Source: Amanita rubescens
Taxonomy: Eukaryota > Basidiomycota > Agaricomycetes > Agaricales > Amanitaceae
Assembly: GCA_015039365.1 (NCBI GenBank)
Contig: WION01000011.1
Span: 496,001-560,000 of the forward strand
Length of the DNA stretch: 64,000 nt
Direction of reading: 5' to 3'
Shown: positions 21,564 through 32,993 of the stretch, one piece after another
How the letters are laid out: each line of letters opens with the position of its first letter
How positions within the stretch are numbered: the first letter of the stretch is position 1
Notes under the pieces: model-generated
What the model saw: only the letters and a program-made list of their open reading frames with translations
The model's database searches: none
What the model was told of the DNA's origin: nothing
Translations under genes and position numbers: made by a program

Positions 21564-24500
21564 TCACCGCCCCCACCCAGGTGGCCCTCTCACCCTCGAC
21601 CTCTGTTGCCACCCCCTCTCCCGTTCTCGCTCTCGTTCCCTATCCCTCTCCCAATCCATCCTATCTCTCTCCCGCTCCCTCTCCCTATCTCGATCCGCAC
21701 TCGGTCCCCGCGGTATATACCCAGGTCCCGAAAACGACCGATAAGGCGGTGGAGGCGGTTGGTTATAGGTCGTACTAGAAGACCCAGATGCTACCGATGT
21801 AGCAGGTGTCCCCATTATGCCCATCCCGGACATGTTCATGGACATGCTGTTCATCGGCTGACTATTGACCGCTCGAAGCGCTCGCGGTCCGCTAGGTAAA
21901 GGTCTCGATAAAGGTAACGTTGTAGGTGTGTTTGTTGCAGTAAAAGTGGAGGTAGAAGAAGAAGCCCCGGCGCCGGGGGACGTGGTAGAGGTCAAAGTCG
22001 AAGCTGCCGGTAAACTGGTGGGTAGGCGAAAGGTTGGAGGAGGCCGACGTGTCAATGTGGTGGCACTACTAGCGCTTACACTAGCAGAGATGAAAGGTAC
22101 GGGTGCGTTTGAAGGTGAAGGTGAAGCGTTGAATAAACGAGGTTGGGTAGGCGGTGTATGCGATCTGAACAAATTCGTTGTAGTCCCCGTGCTCATCGAC
22201 CGTGATTTGATGCTGGACTGAGACGTCGACTGCGGTGGCAAAGGCGGCGTACCACCGGCACTCGAGATCTCTCCGTCTTCATATGACAACCCGCCGGCAC
22301 TCTCCTCTCCACTCATAATCCCAATCGTAGCTTCAATGACCTCTTGCTTCGCCTGCCTCGTCTCAATCGCAGGCGGTATCGGGAAAAACCTCTTCGAATG
22401 TTCTTCCTCCCTATCCCTCTCCATCTTCAACCGTTTTTGATGCTCCTCCTCCCATTCTTCTTCCTCGCCCTCTTCCTTCGCCCCCCGAACCCGCTCACGC
22501 TCCTCTTCTACCTTTGACCTCTCTTCTTCCCTTTGCTTCCTCTTCCGAATCGCGAAATCTTTCAATGAAATTTTCATTTTCGCCCTCGCCGTCAGACTTG
22601 ACGGCTCCAAAGATGAGACAGAGGTTGTTGGTGAAGAAGCAGGCGCGGGTTCCGAAACAGGTTCCGTAGCAGTTGGAACTTCATTCATTGTAGCAAATAT
22701 GCCATGTGTACCGTCCAACCCCGGTATGCTGTTTTCCATTTCAAGTTCATCGACTGGCGGTGGTGGTGGTGGTGGCGGTGGTGGCGGCGGCGGCGGGGGA
22801 AGAGAAGGCTCCGTAATCACAACCACCTCTGGCGACGAAATCGGAGGTTCATGGTCAAGTATAATATCTTCTGCAGGTGATGGCGGGGATGCTGGCGGTG
22901 GTGACTCGGGTGGCGATGGCGGTGGTGATTGAGGCGATGGTAACGGTGCCTGTTCGGGCACCGTTAGCGAGTCTTCCTCCATTCCTTCTTCCATTGGTGG
23001 AGGTGACGGTGACCGGGGAGTTGAAACCAAAAACGTGTCTGCCTCGTCCACGACGGTTTGTGGTGTCCGCGTCAGCGGAGACCACGATGTGGACAAGGGC
23101 ATGGGCGCGCTGGGTGGCATTCCGGGTATTGTTGGTGATATGAGAGATAACCGGGCAAAGGAAGAGGAAGGAGAAGTCGTAGTGGACGGATCCGGTGTCC
23201 GATCCGACGGTACAGGTGGTGGTGGCATAGAAATGGAATCTGTATATAGATATGAGTAAGGTTGTCGAGGATACGAAACAACACGCACCATCCACGTCCA
23301 TTTCCACCCTAATTCCTAACCCGACCGGCGGACTATCCAAGCACCTCGCACTTGACTCCCGAAGTGCTTCCAACTCCCTATGAATCCATTTTTTCCTCAT
23401 CTTGGGCGGCATCCGGTCTTCACAAGGCAACATGGGTAGCTCTGGCTCCTGTTCGGGTGGATCTGGTGGTCTATCGTTGGGCGTTGCGGGGCATTGGATT
23501 CTTGTTATCTTTGCAGGTGGAATCTCCGGCGCTGGCGATGCAGGCGACACAATGACGACTGGATGTTGTTGAGGTTCTTCATGCTCGGCGTCGTACATCT
23601 CCATTCCACTCAATCCGCCCGAATAGGGCACCCGTTCCTTCGTCCTAAATCCCCTCCTCTTACCAACCAACGGGCCCAAATCCACCTTTTCAGGATGATG
23701 AATCATATTCACATCCCCATCCACGAACGCCGCCATTTGCGTTATTGCACAATTCTTGGCCCGTGCACCACACGCGCACGTCGTAAACGTCGAACTGAGC
23801 GCGTGTAAGATATTCGACAGCTGATTTCGAATATGGTCCAATTTTTCGGGACTAACGGTATCATCGGGAGAAAGAACGCTAAAAGTAAACTCTCAGACCA
23901 ACACAAGGGGTAAACAGCAAGGACTCACGGAAACATTTCAGGTGTTTCGATTAGCGCCGGTAAATGATGGACTACATGTCCATCATCCCACTCCCATCCC
24001 AACACTACTTCTTCGTTCGCTTTCAGATCTCTCAAAGCAAAGACTCCGAAGGACAAGGTGTCCTGTTGAGACCGTGGACAAAGGAAGGGACGAAGAACGG
24101 CGTTTGGCCGACATCCATTCCGGACAAAGCGGGCGCTATTTCCAGCGATTCGAGAGTCGAGGGCGATATCGAGGGGTGGTCCAATGAGATGGACGAAGGG
24201 TTTTGGCATGCCCAGGTGGGCATACGAGTTGAGGGGGTCTGAGAGATATGACGAGGAGGGGGTGATAGTGGATGTATATGGTGTAATGAGATGGTCTTCT
24301 GGGATTGGCGATGAAGTGTGTACGGCGTAAGCTGGAGGTAGAACGGATGGGTTTGTGTAGAGAGAAAGAGCAGGATTTGAGAATGACGAGGGTGGTAATG
24401 GTTTGACGGTTGTACGTGGGCCGTCGTCGAGGGCGGTGACACCGCGCCAGTGTTGAGCCTGGCGTCTCAGTTTTTCTCGTGTGTCGTGGTGGGGGACGAT

Positions 24501-24869
24501 GTCGTGGGGGATGTGGACGTACGACAAAGACCAGGAAGAATTAGAATGAGAATCGTCAGGAACTGTGGTCGTACTTGCTCTGCGCTGCTTCCGGTCGTTT
24601 CCTTGACCCTGCCTGAGCCTTGCTCGCTGTAATTTGACCGCCTTATCCTTGTCAACCGGTCTTGGGACACAGAGCCAGCAACGCCATTCTTCCGGTACGT
24701 GGCCGTCGACGATGTCAAAGCAAGCGGCGTGGCACCAGCGAGAACAGTCGTCGCATGCGATTGAAAATCCGTCGTCGTAAGAAAAACCGCAAATGCAACT
24801 GATTCCGTCCTCGTCGTCGTGCGCGCGCTTGAGCGGAATCACTGGCGGGACGCTTTGGTGGTCGTTCAT
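21564..24869 (-). CDS. PHD-SET chromatin protein (Set3-like)
   Basis: Three exons: 24869-23929, 23878-23289 and 23239-21564; introns 50 and 49 nt; about 1068 codons. The start is the ATG at 24869 (MNDHQSVPPV). N-terminal PHD finger: CICGFSYDDG ... CDDCSRWCHAACF ... WRCWLC. It is followed by a SET-like domain with ARFVRNGCRPNAVLRPF and LSFGVFALRDLKANEEVVLGWEWDD. This resembles the Set3/MLL5 class, where PHD precedes a SET domain often poor in methyltransferase activity. A cysteine cluster (FTTCACGARAKNC) follows. The long tail is low complexity: proline runs (about 22742-22800), a glutamate/arginine coiled-coil-like stretch and RE/RD dipeptides at the C-terminus. Set3 acts in a histone deacetylase complex; that role is inferred here. 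Confidence 0.8.
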
Positions 24870-25437
24870 AACAAACTGCACAGCCACGCGTAACGAATTT
24901 CAAAACCACCAACACCCAAAACAATCATCACCAACCGGGATGCGTTCTTATAGCTCAGCGAGCAATTCACCCTGCCGGCGCAAACGCTATTCGATCGTGC
25001 GGATCACTTTCCCGCTGCCCTCCCTCTTTAGGCGAAGTATCGTGCATAGCGGCAAACCGACTAATCAAGAACATGTGGCACGATGAGCCGTAGATGTAAA
25101 TCAATCTATACAGTACTGGGGCCCTGCTTCCATTCGGTGAATACGACCAGTCTGCACAGTACCAATATCGTTTCGGACCGCAGCACGTACGATCGAGACG
25201 TTGGACAGGTAAAACCTCGCCACCGGTACATTTGCGCTACTTCTAGAACTTGCCCATTCTTTACACATTTCCTTGCACATGCCAATACAACTTAGGATAG
25301 CTTAGGATAGAGGATAGAAGCCAACAATCGCGGTGTTGATCTCCTATTTCATTTTCGCCAAATCGAGTAAGAGGGTGACAAGTCACACGTGTACTCTGCT
25401 TTCCCACGTCCCTTATCTTTCTCGCTGACCACCATTA
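24870..25437. promoter_or_regulatory. Divergent intergenic region, SET gene and NACHT-ANK gene
   Basis: This holds the 5' regions of two divergently read genes. A direct repeat of about ten bases (AGCTTAGGAT/ACTTAGGAT) lies at 25290-25312. No ORF or clear TATA box seen. Confidence 0.3.
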
Positions 25438-28400
25438 TGCTGCCTTCGTACTCGACGACTGCTCGCAAGCGTACTCTATCTGATGGTGCTGATGTTCATG
25501 GTGATGGCAGGAAAAAGCCTAGGAACATGGGTCTAGACAAGAGCAACGATCCTAGTGGCATGCCAATACCCATTGATAACAGATCAGATATGGCAGATCA
25601 CCAAAGGTCAGTTGTATCTTGATGATTCAGCCACTGACGACCATACTCATGTTGTAGTGATGTGCCAATTGTGTACAATCACCCCTAGTAAGCACCTCAT
25701 CTCTGTAGTGAAAATGATATGCATAAAAAATGTGCTTAGCTCTGTTCTCTTGCCAAATCCAAGGTACACTCATTCCTGTTTATTCCATACATTGCTAAAA
25801 CAGAGGGGCAGTGCTAGTGTCCCTCCCACTGTTCAGAATTTCATTAGCAATTCCATTATAAATGAAATCCATGGAGATTATGTATGTGGTTTAAAAAACA
25901 GGGATGATCAATTGTGATAATAGATTTACAGATAAACAGTGAGTATTTAGACTGATGAAATTCATTCCTTTTATCATTCCTTCAGTCCATACTACCACTT
26001 TTTCAAACATCAGTAGGTTATTTGTACATGTCAAAGAAATTAATTCAACATGTATAATAGGAACATACAGAGAGTGGTTGGCACCTTGTGATCCATCTAC
26101 TAACCATCACAGTGCCACTGAAAAACACCATGCTGGTACTGGAACATGGCTCTTGGAAAATAAAATGTATATGAATTGGAAAAAGGACCCTAATTCAATC
26201 ATGTGGATTCATGGCATTTGTGAGCAAAATGTCAAACTGAAATGATATGCTGCTAACATCATCTTATGTAGCTGGGGCAGGAAAAACTGTGGTCTTGTGA
26301 GTTAAGCAAATTTTTGGTTGACAATATATTTCTTAATGGCCTGAAGCTCTACAGTTGTCAAAGACATTCAATGCATTGTTCAAAAGGGTTCCACTACATT
26401 GGCATATTTCTACTGTGACATTTCTGATGCCAAAAAGAGAACTCTCACTGAAATTCTCAGAGCACTTGTCACCAGTCTTCTTGCTCAGCAGCCATCTGAT
26501 CTCTCCATTCTGGAAAGGGCTTATGAGGATTGTATGGATGGGCTTTCAAAACCTTCAAATGATAAACTTTGGGAAGTCTTGAAACAGTTTATAGCTGGCT
26601 TTAAACCAGTTTATTTGCTTATTGATGCTCTGGATGAGTGTCTGGACATCGGAAATATTTTGGAATTCATTCAAAGCTTGCATGGATGTGGCTTTGCACA
26701 ATGTCACCTTCTTGTAACCAGCAGGAAGGAACAAAAAATATTTGAATCAATGGCCTCAACCAAGCCCATGGAAGTTGATATGTCAAAGATGCCTGTGGAT
26801 GATGATATTGCAAAATTCATTGACCATAGCATTCAATCTTCATGGGAGTTGAGAACATGGACACCAGATGAGAAAGCTTCAATCAGGAAGGCACTTTTGG
26901 GAACTGCCACAGGAATGTAAGTGTAGCTTGACTAGCATAGTGATTTGCATGACAGTAAAGCTATAGGTTCTGCTGGGTTGCCTGCCAACTAGATGAGCTG
27001 AAGAAGTGCACCAAGAGGAAAACAACATTGAAATATATTCTTGATCATCTTCCTGACACTCTAGAGGCAATGTATGACCAAATTCTGAACAGGATTTCAA
27101 CTGCTGATGCACTTGATGCTGCAAAACTGTTGTTATGGCTGACATTTGCAGAACATCCAATACACATTGATTACCTTGCTGACGTTGTGGAATTTGATAT
27201 GGATGACAAAACCTTTAATTCAAGTGCAAGCTTGTCATCCCCAGAAGATATCCTAGTTATTTGTTCTAGTCTTGTGACTAGAATGGATGACAACACAGTA
27301 CAACTGGCACATGCTTCTGTAAAGCAGTACATTGTAGAAAAGCCAAGGATAATACACTCAAGAATTATCATTGATCCTTCCATTGGGAATAGATTTGTTG
27401 GGCATTGCTGTTTGGCTTATTTGCTTCATTCAAGGGAAAGCTGCCCAAGTCGGTCCATCTGCTTTATTGATGTTAATGAAAAATATGTGAAATCAATGAT
27501 CAGATATGCTGCAAATAATTGGCCAAAGCATATCCTAGCTGATAATGAGGATGAATCTAGCATGGAACAGATGCAGAAATTTTTTGTACTGGGGAGCTTT
27601 GCATTTAACAATTGGGTGAGGGTGAATAATTATCAAAGATCAATGATTGAAAATATGGACAGTTCCAGCCTTTTGCAGTGTGCTGCATTTCATGGTCTCA
27701 GTGGGATGGTTGAATGGTTCTTGCCAACTGTAGTCAATGAATCAGAGGTTATAAAAGCAGTTTCTGCAGCTTCACAATGTGGTCATACAGCCACTGTCAG
27801 AGTCCTTCTTGGACAGTGTATGCAAGGTCAATATGGAAATAGTTTGGAAAAAGCATCCAAACATGGTCATAAACATGTTATTGACCTACTGCTTGAAAAA
27901 GGAGCAGATGTAAATGCACAAGGAGGAAGATATGGAAATGCTCTCCAAGCTGCATTACTTGGGGGTCATGAGCAGGTTGTTGAGCTATTACTTGAAAAAG
28001 GAGCAGATGTAAATGCACAAAGAGGGTTCTATGGAAATGCTCTCCAAGCTGCATCATACCAAAATCATAAACAGGTTGTTGAGCTGCTGTTTGAAAAAGG
28101 AGCAGATGTGAATGCACAAAGAGGATTCTATGAAAATGCTCTCCAAGCTGCATCATCTGAGGGCCATAAACAGGTTGTTGAGCTGCTGCTTGGAAGTGGA
28201 GCAGATGTGAATGCACAAGGAGGATTCTATGGAAATGCTCTCCAAGCTGCATCATCTGAGGGTCATAAACAGGTTGTTGAGCTTCTGCTTGAAAAAGGAG
28301 CAGATGTGAATGCACAAGGAGGAGAATATGGAAATGCTCTTCAAGCTGCATTACTTGGGGGTCATGAGCAGGTTGTTGAGCTATTACTTGAAAAAGGAGC

Positions 28401-28917
28401 AGATGTGAATGCACAAGGAGGAGAATATGGAAATGCTCTCCAAGCTGCATCATGCCACAATGATAAACAAGTTGTTGAGCTATTGCTTGAAAAAGGAGCA
28501 GATGTGAATGCACAAGGAGGATTCTATGGAAATGCTCTCCAAGCTGTATCATACTACTATCATAAAGAGCCTGTTATTGAGCTGCTGCTTGAAAAAGGAG
28601 CAGATGTGAATGCACAAGGAGGATTCTATGGAAATGCTCTCCAAGCTGCATCATCTGAGGGTCATAAACAGGTTGTTGAGCTGCTGCTTGAAAGGGGAGC
28701 AGATGTGAATGCTCAGAGAGGATTCTATGGAAATGCTCTACAGGCTGCATCATACCAAAATCATAAACAGGTTGTTGAGCTGTTGCTTGAAAAAGGAGCG
28801 GATGCGAATGCACAAGGAGGAGAATATGGAAGTGCTCTCCAAGCTGCATTACTTGGGGGTCATGAGCAGGTTGTTGAGCTGCTGCTTGAAAGAGGAGCAA
28901 ATGTGGATGCACTGTGA
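25438..28917 (+). CDS. NACHT-ankyrin NLR-like protein
   Basis: The ATG at 25438 begins a basic N-terminus (TTARKRTLSDG). Exon structure between about 25610 and 26040 is unresolved. A motif common before NACHT domains follows (HHSATEKHHAGTGTWLL). Two introns interrupt the P-loop. After splicing it reads IHGISGAGKTVVF (Walker A), then STVVKDIQCIVQKG and YFYCDISDAKK. Walker B is VYLLIDALDEC at about 26608-26640. A further intron follows GTATGM (26919), after which the arm region (DHLPDTLEAMYDQILNRI) leads to 11 ankyrin repeats ending at TGA 28917. The architecture matches fungal NLR-type STAND NTPases linked to non-self recognition and cell death; that function is inferred. Near-identical repeats are typical of such receptors. 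Confidence 0.78.
27826..28917 (+). repeat. Eleven near-identical 33-residue ankyrin repeats
   Basis: Each 99-nt unit follows GNALQAA......VVELLLEKGADVNAQGG. The variable face is drawn from a few modules: LLGGHEQ (units 2, 6, 11), YQNHKQ (3, 10) and SEGHKQ (4, 5, 9), plus single SKHGHKH, SCHNDKQ and YYYHKEP types. Unit 8 has one extra residue. A twelfth unit is recognisable after the stop (GGAAATGCTCTGCAAACC), where TGA and TAA replace expected sense codons. Confidence 0.9.
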
Positions 28918-29961
28918 TTCTAAGGAAATGCTCTGCAAACCATGGTTTAATACTAATGTAGAATTATTATTATATAGTGTGCTGAATGTTGATATGCTGA
29001 GATTGAGGCTACCATAACTTGTAGTGGCACTTGAGATCTCTCCATCTTTATGCATCCACTTGCATATCATATCCTCTCCCATTCAATGTTGCCTTTTGGA
29101 TCACCTCATGCTTTGCATGCTGATTGCCAAGAACATCTCTAGTTGTTCTTTCCCCGCTGGCTTAGTCTGCTTTTAACCCTCCCAGTGGCCACTGCCCTGT
29201 TCATTTCCTTCACCACCCACTCATGTTCCCTCCTCCACCATGATCTCCCTGGACTTCACTTCCAGGGATTGGCTACATGATCAGTCCATCTCGACGGTGA
29301 CCACGGTCCGCGACCAACAAAGACCTTCTTCTTCCCTTCAAATCCTGCGCTCTTGTTTGCATCGTCCGTCTCCATCTATCGGGCATAATGGAACGGTGCC
29401 ATAGGCAATTTGAACGCAGAGATTGGTCAAACCCGTCACGCGTCACGCGTCATGGCCAGATCTAAACACGTGCAAATAATTCCTCAGGAACGTCTCCATG
29501 AATCTTTTCAACTCTGTTGATCCGAGCTCCGCCCCCTCCTGTCAATCCCTACAAGTCAAAGGCTCAACATCCTCCATGCTCTCCGTTTGACATTTACGCC
29601 TTGCGGATCATGTGAGGAGCGCGATCCGACATTTGCCGCCAGTAAGAGGACTTCTACGACGAAGCAACGGAAGTTTGGATGCCTTCAAGGTAGGACGCTT
29701 CGAGAATCGAATGTACGGTGTTGGCACAGTCTGTGAGTCGGATTGGGGATCAGCTGTAGTATGCCACCACCTCCTAATCGAGATCAGTCCCCGAGTCACT
29801 GGGCGAGCGAACGGAGGCGCGTCAAATGGTAAATTGATTATCACAACCCGCTTTGTGCGTTTTTTCCTGCACCTTATGCCATTTTAGCTAATTTTTACCA
29901 TTGCCAGTAAAGCTAAAGCGCCAACTAATGACTCGATACGATATAGGCCCTCTACATATCA
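28918..29961. other. Intergenic; no gene supported
   Basis: It begins with the decayed twelfth ankyrin unit. After that I see only short, compositionally unremarkable ORFs. A small direct repeat of CGTCACG occurs near 29436-29450. Confidence 0.4.
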
Positions 29962-30626
29962 CTAAACTGGCGCGACCTTGAAGAAGATCTCAGGAGTCTT
30001 CGTGCCTCCAGCTTCAGGCATGATGTAGAGCTGTGTGAACTTGTCAGAATCTCTATTTCCTTCTATCGAAAAAATAACATACACCAGTAGCGCCGGAACC
30101 CCCATTCCAGTAGTAATCTTGGTCAGGGACAGCAACTCTGTATCACAGAGCGCGTTAGATGTTTGGCTAGAGAATTGAGGATGTGGAGACTAACGTATAA
30201 TAAGACTTAGATGGTTGTAATAAGAAGTACCATTCGTATTGCATCTTGCCCCAAACGAGATATGCGCTTTCTGGGCCCTGCGCACGTTACACGTCAGAAA
30301 TATCTATAAAGTAAGTAATGGACTCGAGACGTACAGGTTGGATTGAGGCGTAAAGCCCGGCCTTTCCTTTCACCGTGCACGTTGTTCCTGCCGCGCCTCC
30401 CAATGCTAGCGGGGGGGTTATAGTAACAAGCTGCCGCCAGGAACATTCAGTCGCATTGCGGAATTAGAATTGTAGGACCTACGGAGTTGCGAACATTCGC
30501 TTGGTTGGCGGGGACGGTGAAGACAATGTCGCCCTCCTTTTCGCTACCATCGCTGAATATTAACTGGGAGGTTTTAACGTTGGAGATGCGAAACAAATGG
30601 GCTGGAGGAGCAGCAGAGACGGCCAT
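29962..30626 (-). CDS. Small beta-trefoil-like protein, copy 1
   Basis: Exons: start uncertain (ATG 30626) to 30483, 30430-30335, 30277-30195, 30137-30083, 30039-29962; phases 0, 0, 2, 0. Conceptual segments are LIFSDGSEKEGDIVFTV, LVTITPPLALGG ... GKAGLYASIQP, YLVWGKMQYEWYFLLQP, VAVPDQDYYW and FTQLYIMPEAGG, ending KVAPV. It aligns exon by exon with 35427-36138 and 32056-32678. Repeated Tyr/Trp strands of about 40 residues suggest a beta-trefoil such as the I66 protease inhibitors or ricin-B-like lectins of mushrooms; this is inferred from pattern only. An upstream in-frame ATG (30707) is cut off by a TAA 11 codons later, so a secretion signal may have been lost. Confidence 0.6.
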
Positions 30627-32055
30627 GTTGGTAAAAGGATTTGGGAGGATCAAGGAAAGTCTGCGAGGGTCTTACGACGGTGTCGAACGACTTTTAAATG
30701 GAGCCATGAAATGGTCGAAGTTGACGGAATGAATTCAAACGGCATGCCTGGAACCGAACAAGCTTCAGGTAATGGAAGTCAGCTGGCATGTTCGGCGACA
30801 GGGCTAATGCCCGGGTTTTTACGATATCATCGCTTTTGGCCATAGTAAGGCCTAACCAGTCGAAAATTTACCAGTATGCTGTCACTCACCCATCTTCATC
30901 TTACACTTGTGCACCGTTCTAACCCCCCCACCTCATGCTTCTTCTCTTCGACCTTGTTTGCGTGTAACTAATTGCGCCAATACGTTATGTTTGGATTCAA
31001 AGAGCAATGTCGAGTCATTATGCGCTCCCAGGTGTACCGCGTCGTCAGTTATTATGTCGTCAAGCATGGAAGACTCGGGTTCAGAGAAATCCAACCCAGC
31101 TGGTGCTTCTAAAATTAAAATTATCTTTAATTACGTACTGACAAGACACGTTTTGCCTGATGGATGCGATGACCGGCATGAAGCCCCCTGTACTAAACTT
31201 GTGCTCGGGCCGCGATGTCAAGACGCACTGTGAGACAGTGTTGGACCCACGGGATATCCCGTGGATATCCCTGAATCCATGCGAACGTGGACAGGCTATG
31301 GAGAATGTGGATATGGATACACGTGCCAGTGGATATCCACAAATTTTGCCACATGGATTGGCTGCCATCAAATGGCTTGTCCAACATTGCTGTGGGAAGC
31401 CTGTCGTCCGAGTCATCAATTGTCGTGCCGGCGGCGTAGCATCTGCCCTGCCTGCCACAGACAACAGTGAGCTTTGTCTTTCTCTCTCTGAAATCTTTGC
31501 TTAGATGCTGTTGATAGCGCCGGGTGCGTAAGTATGCACGTTCTTGGGGCAGGGATGAGTAGCAGCCGCTCCTAATCTGCAGTAGTCGCGAGGCAAGATC
31601 CATTGATGACGCGTGACGCTCGATGTATAATGATCGCTCAACCTCTGACCATGACTCATCGTTAATTATTACACCCTCAGCATATACCTCCTTGGATCTC
31701 ACCTCAAGCGTGTCCTTTACCCCCCGCGTCGCTTGAAACGAAGCCGGGTTTGTACGGAAGACCTATGCCCCGATGGATGGGATGGATCACAAAGAGAACG
31801 CGCCTAGGAACAGCAGGGGAGGTCGCGGGTGAGATTTTGCTTTCTCTATCCAGTGGGACTGTAGGTCCATATGTATCTGTCCGGTGATGCAAGAATTATC
31901 CATCAGGACACATCGCAAGGATCAGATCGACTTCTTTCTCACCGTTTACAAGCCACCGTACATGCACTCATCCGATGGCTGCGTAGATATTGAACACATA
32001 TATACATTTCACTTTACTATACACTTTGTCAGCGACGTTCTCGGATTCCCGTCGT
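30627..32055. other. Intergenic with palindromic GATATC cluster
   Basis: No gene is supported. Open stretches exist on both strands (for example minus 31702-31193), but they lack convincing starts, splice patterns or family likeness. 30730-30840 resembles the upstream DNA of the 35 kb paralogue (around 36220-36440), so promoter DNA was duplicated with the gene. Confidence 0.35.
31248..31263. repeat. 16-bp perfect palindrome in a GATATC cluster
   Basis: CACGGGATATCCCGTG is a perfect palindrome. GTGGATATCCCTG follows directly, and another perfect palindrome GTGGATATCCAC occurs near 31329-31340. Such spaced dyads could bind a dimeric regulator; no target gene is evident. Confidence 0.5.
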
Positions 32056-32678
32056 CTAATTGGAGGGGAAAATACGGAAGGAGACTTCTCTCAAGTCTGC
32101 GATACCACTTTTAGGCACGAGGTGGATCTGAACAACAAAAACCGTGAATTACTTTTCATTTTGATTTCACCCGACGGCGCTTACAGTTCGGGAATTCGGA
32201 TACCAGTAAAAGTCTCGATATGGACCGTCCGTGGCAGAGATCCTATCTCTCGTTAAGGTTATGGGTTCTCGGCGGTTTCGTTTTTAACTCACTGATAGCC
32301 ATGGGGGGTGCTAACAACTTTCCAAGTAGTTTCAGTCGGTAACCAAAATAGTGCCCCTCCACCTTCGCTCTTCAAAAAATAATAGTACTATCATTGAGTC
32401 CTTCAGACTGGATCAAAAACTCTGGACTTACCGCAGCTCCTATGCTAACGTACCAGCCGTCTTGGCCTGTAATGATCGTCAAAGTTTCGGGGCCTTCAAG
32501 AGGTTCGCTGAAATGGAGGCGCTTGGATACAAATCAGCTGAGCACGCGCAAGCGGAGGACAGATGCAGGTATCTACACTGTGGTTAGGCCCAGTCGCCGT
32601 GATTTTGACAGAGCCAAAGTCGTCATCGTCAGAAACAAATTTACCGGTCGAAATGCTTTGGACGGCGTAAGTCGGCAT
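32056..32678 (-). CDS. Small beta-trefoil-like protein, copy 3 (no signal peptide)
   Basis: Five exons: 32678-32577, 32521-32432, 32369-32293, 32242-32185, 32127-32056; 132 residues; intron phases 0, 0, 2, 0, as in the two paralogues. It starts MPTYAVQSISTGKFVSDDDD, a first-strand motif typical of fungal beta-trefoil inhibitors and lectins. It continues with LTIITGQDGWYVSIGAA, GGGALFWLPTETTWKVV, PYRDFYWYP and HLVPKSGIADLREV. Unlike the copy at 35427-36138 it has no signal peptide, so it should be cytosolic. A likely role is binding a protease or glycan in fruiting-body defence; inferred only. Confidence 0.7.
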
Positions 32679-32993
32679 TGTCAGATGAGAAAGTCTTCGA
32701 GTTCGAGTGTGGGGGTGGTATTTGTAGGGGGACAGGTTAATGATACGTGTAAGTGAAGAGTTCTTTTATATCCATGGACTCGGACCGGTAGACCGTGGAG
32801 GTTACGTAAATCACGTCGGAATTTCGACGTGATGGCTCAGGGCTTTGAGCCGGGACCGTGCACATCAAGCACTCTCTGTTCAGCACGTTCCTCTCGACTG
32901 AAGCCATGAGGCCTCCAGCCTTCACAGGGTTCAAGCTTCAAACTTCGCAGACACTGCCAAGGCCCAACAGCGACTCTCCGTTGACCGAAAGTC

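Noticed and set aside
21606..22932. Plus-strand Gly- and Pro-rich ORFs
   Set aside because: Complement of the low-complexity tail of the PHD-SET protein; the minus-strand frame has consistent exons and domains.
27878..28912. Minus-strand repetitive ORFs opposite the ankyrin repeats
   Set aside because: The 99-nt unit is open in several frames; only the plus strand gives the ankyrin consensus.
31193..31702. 169-codon minus-strand ORF
   Set aside because: No ATG at its start, no splice pattern, no recognisable family, and it overlaps the palindrome cluster.
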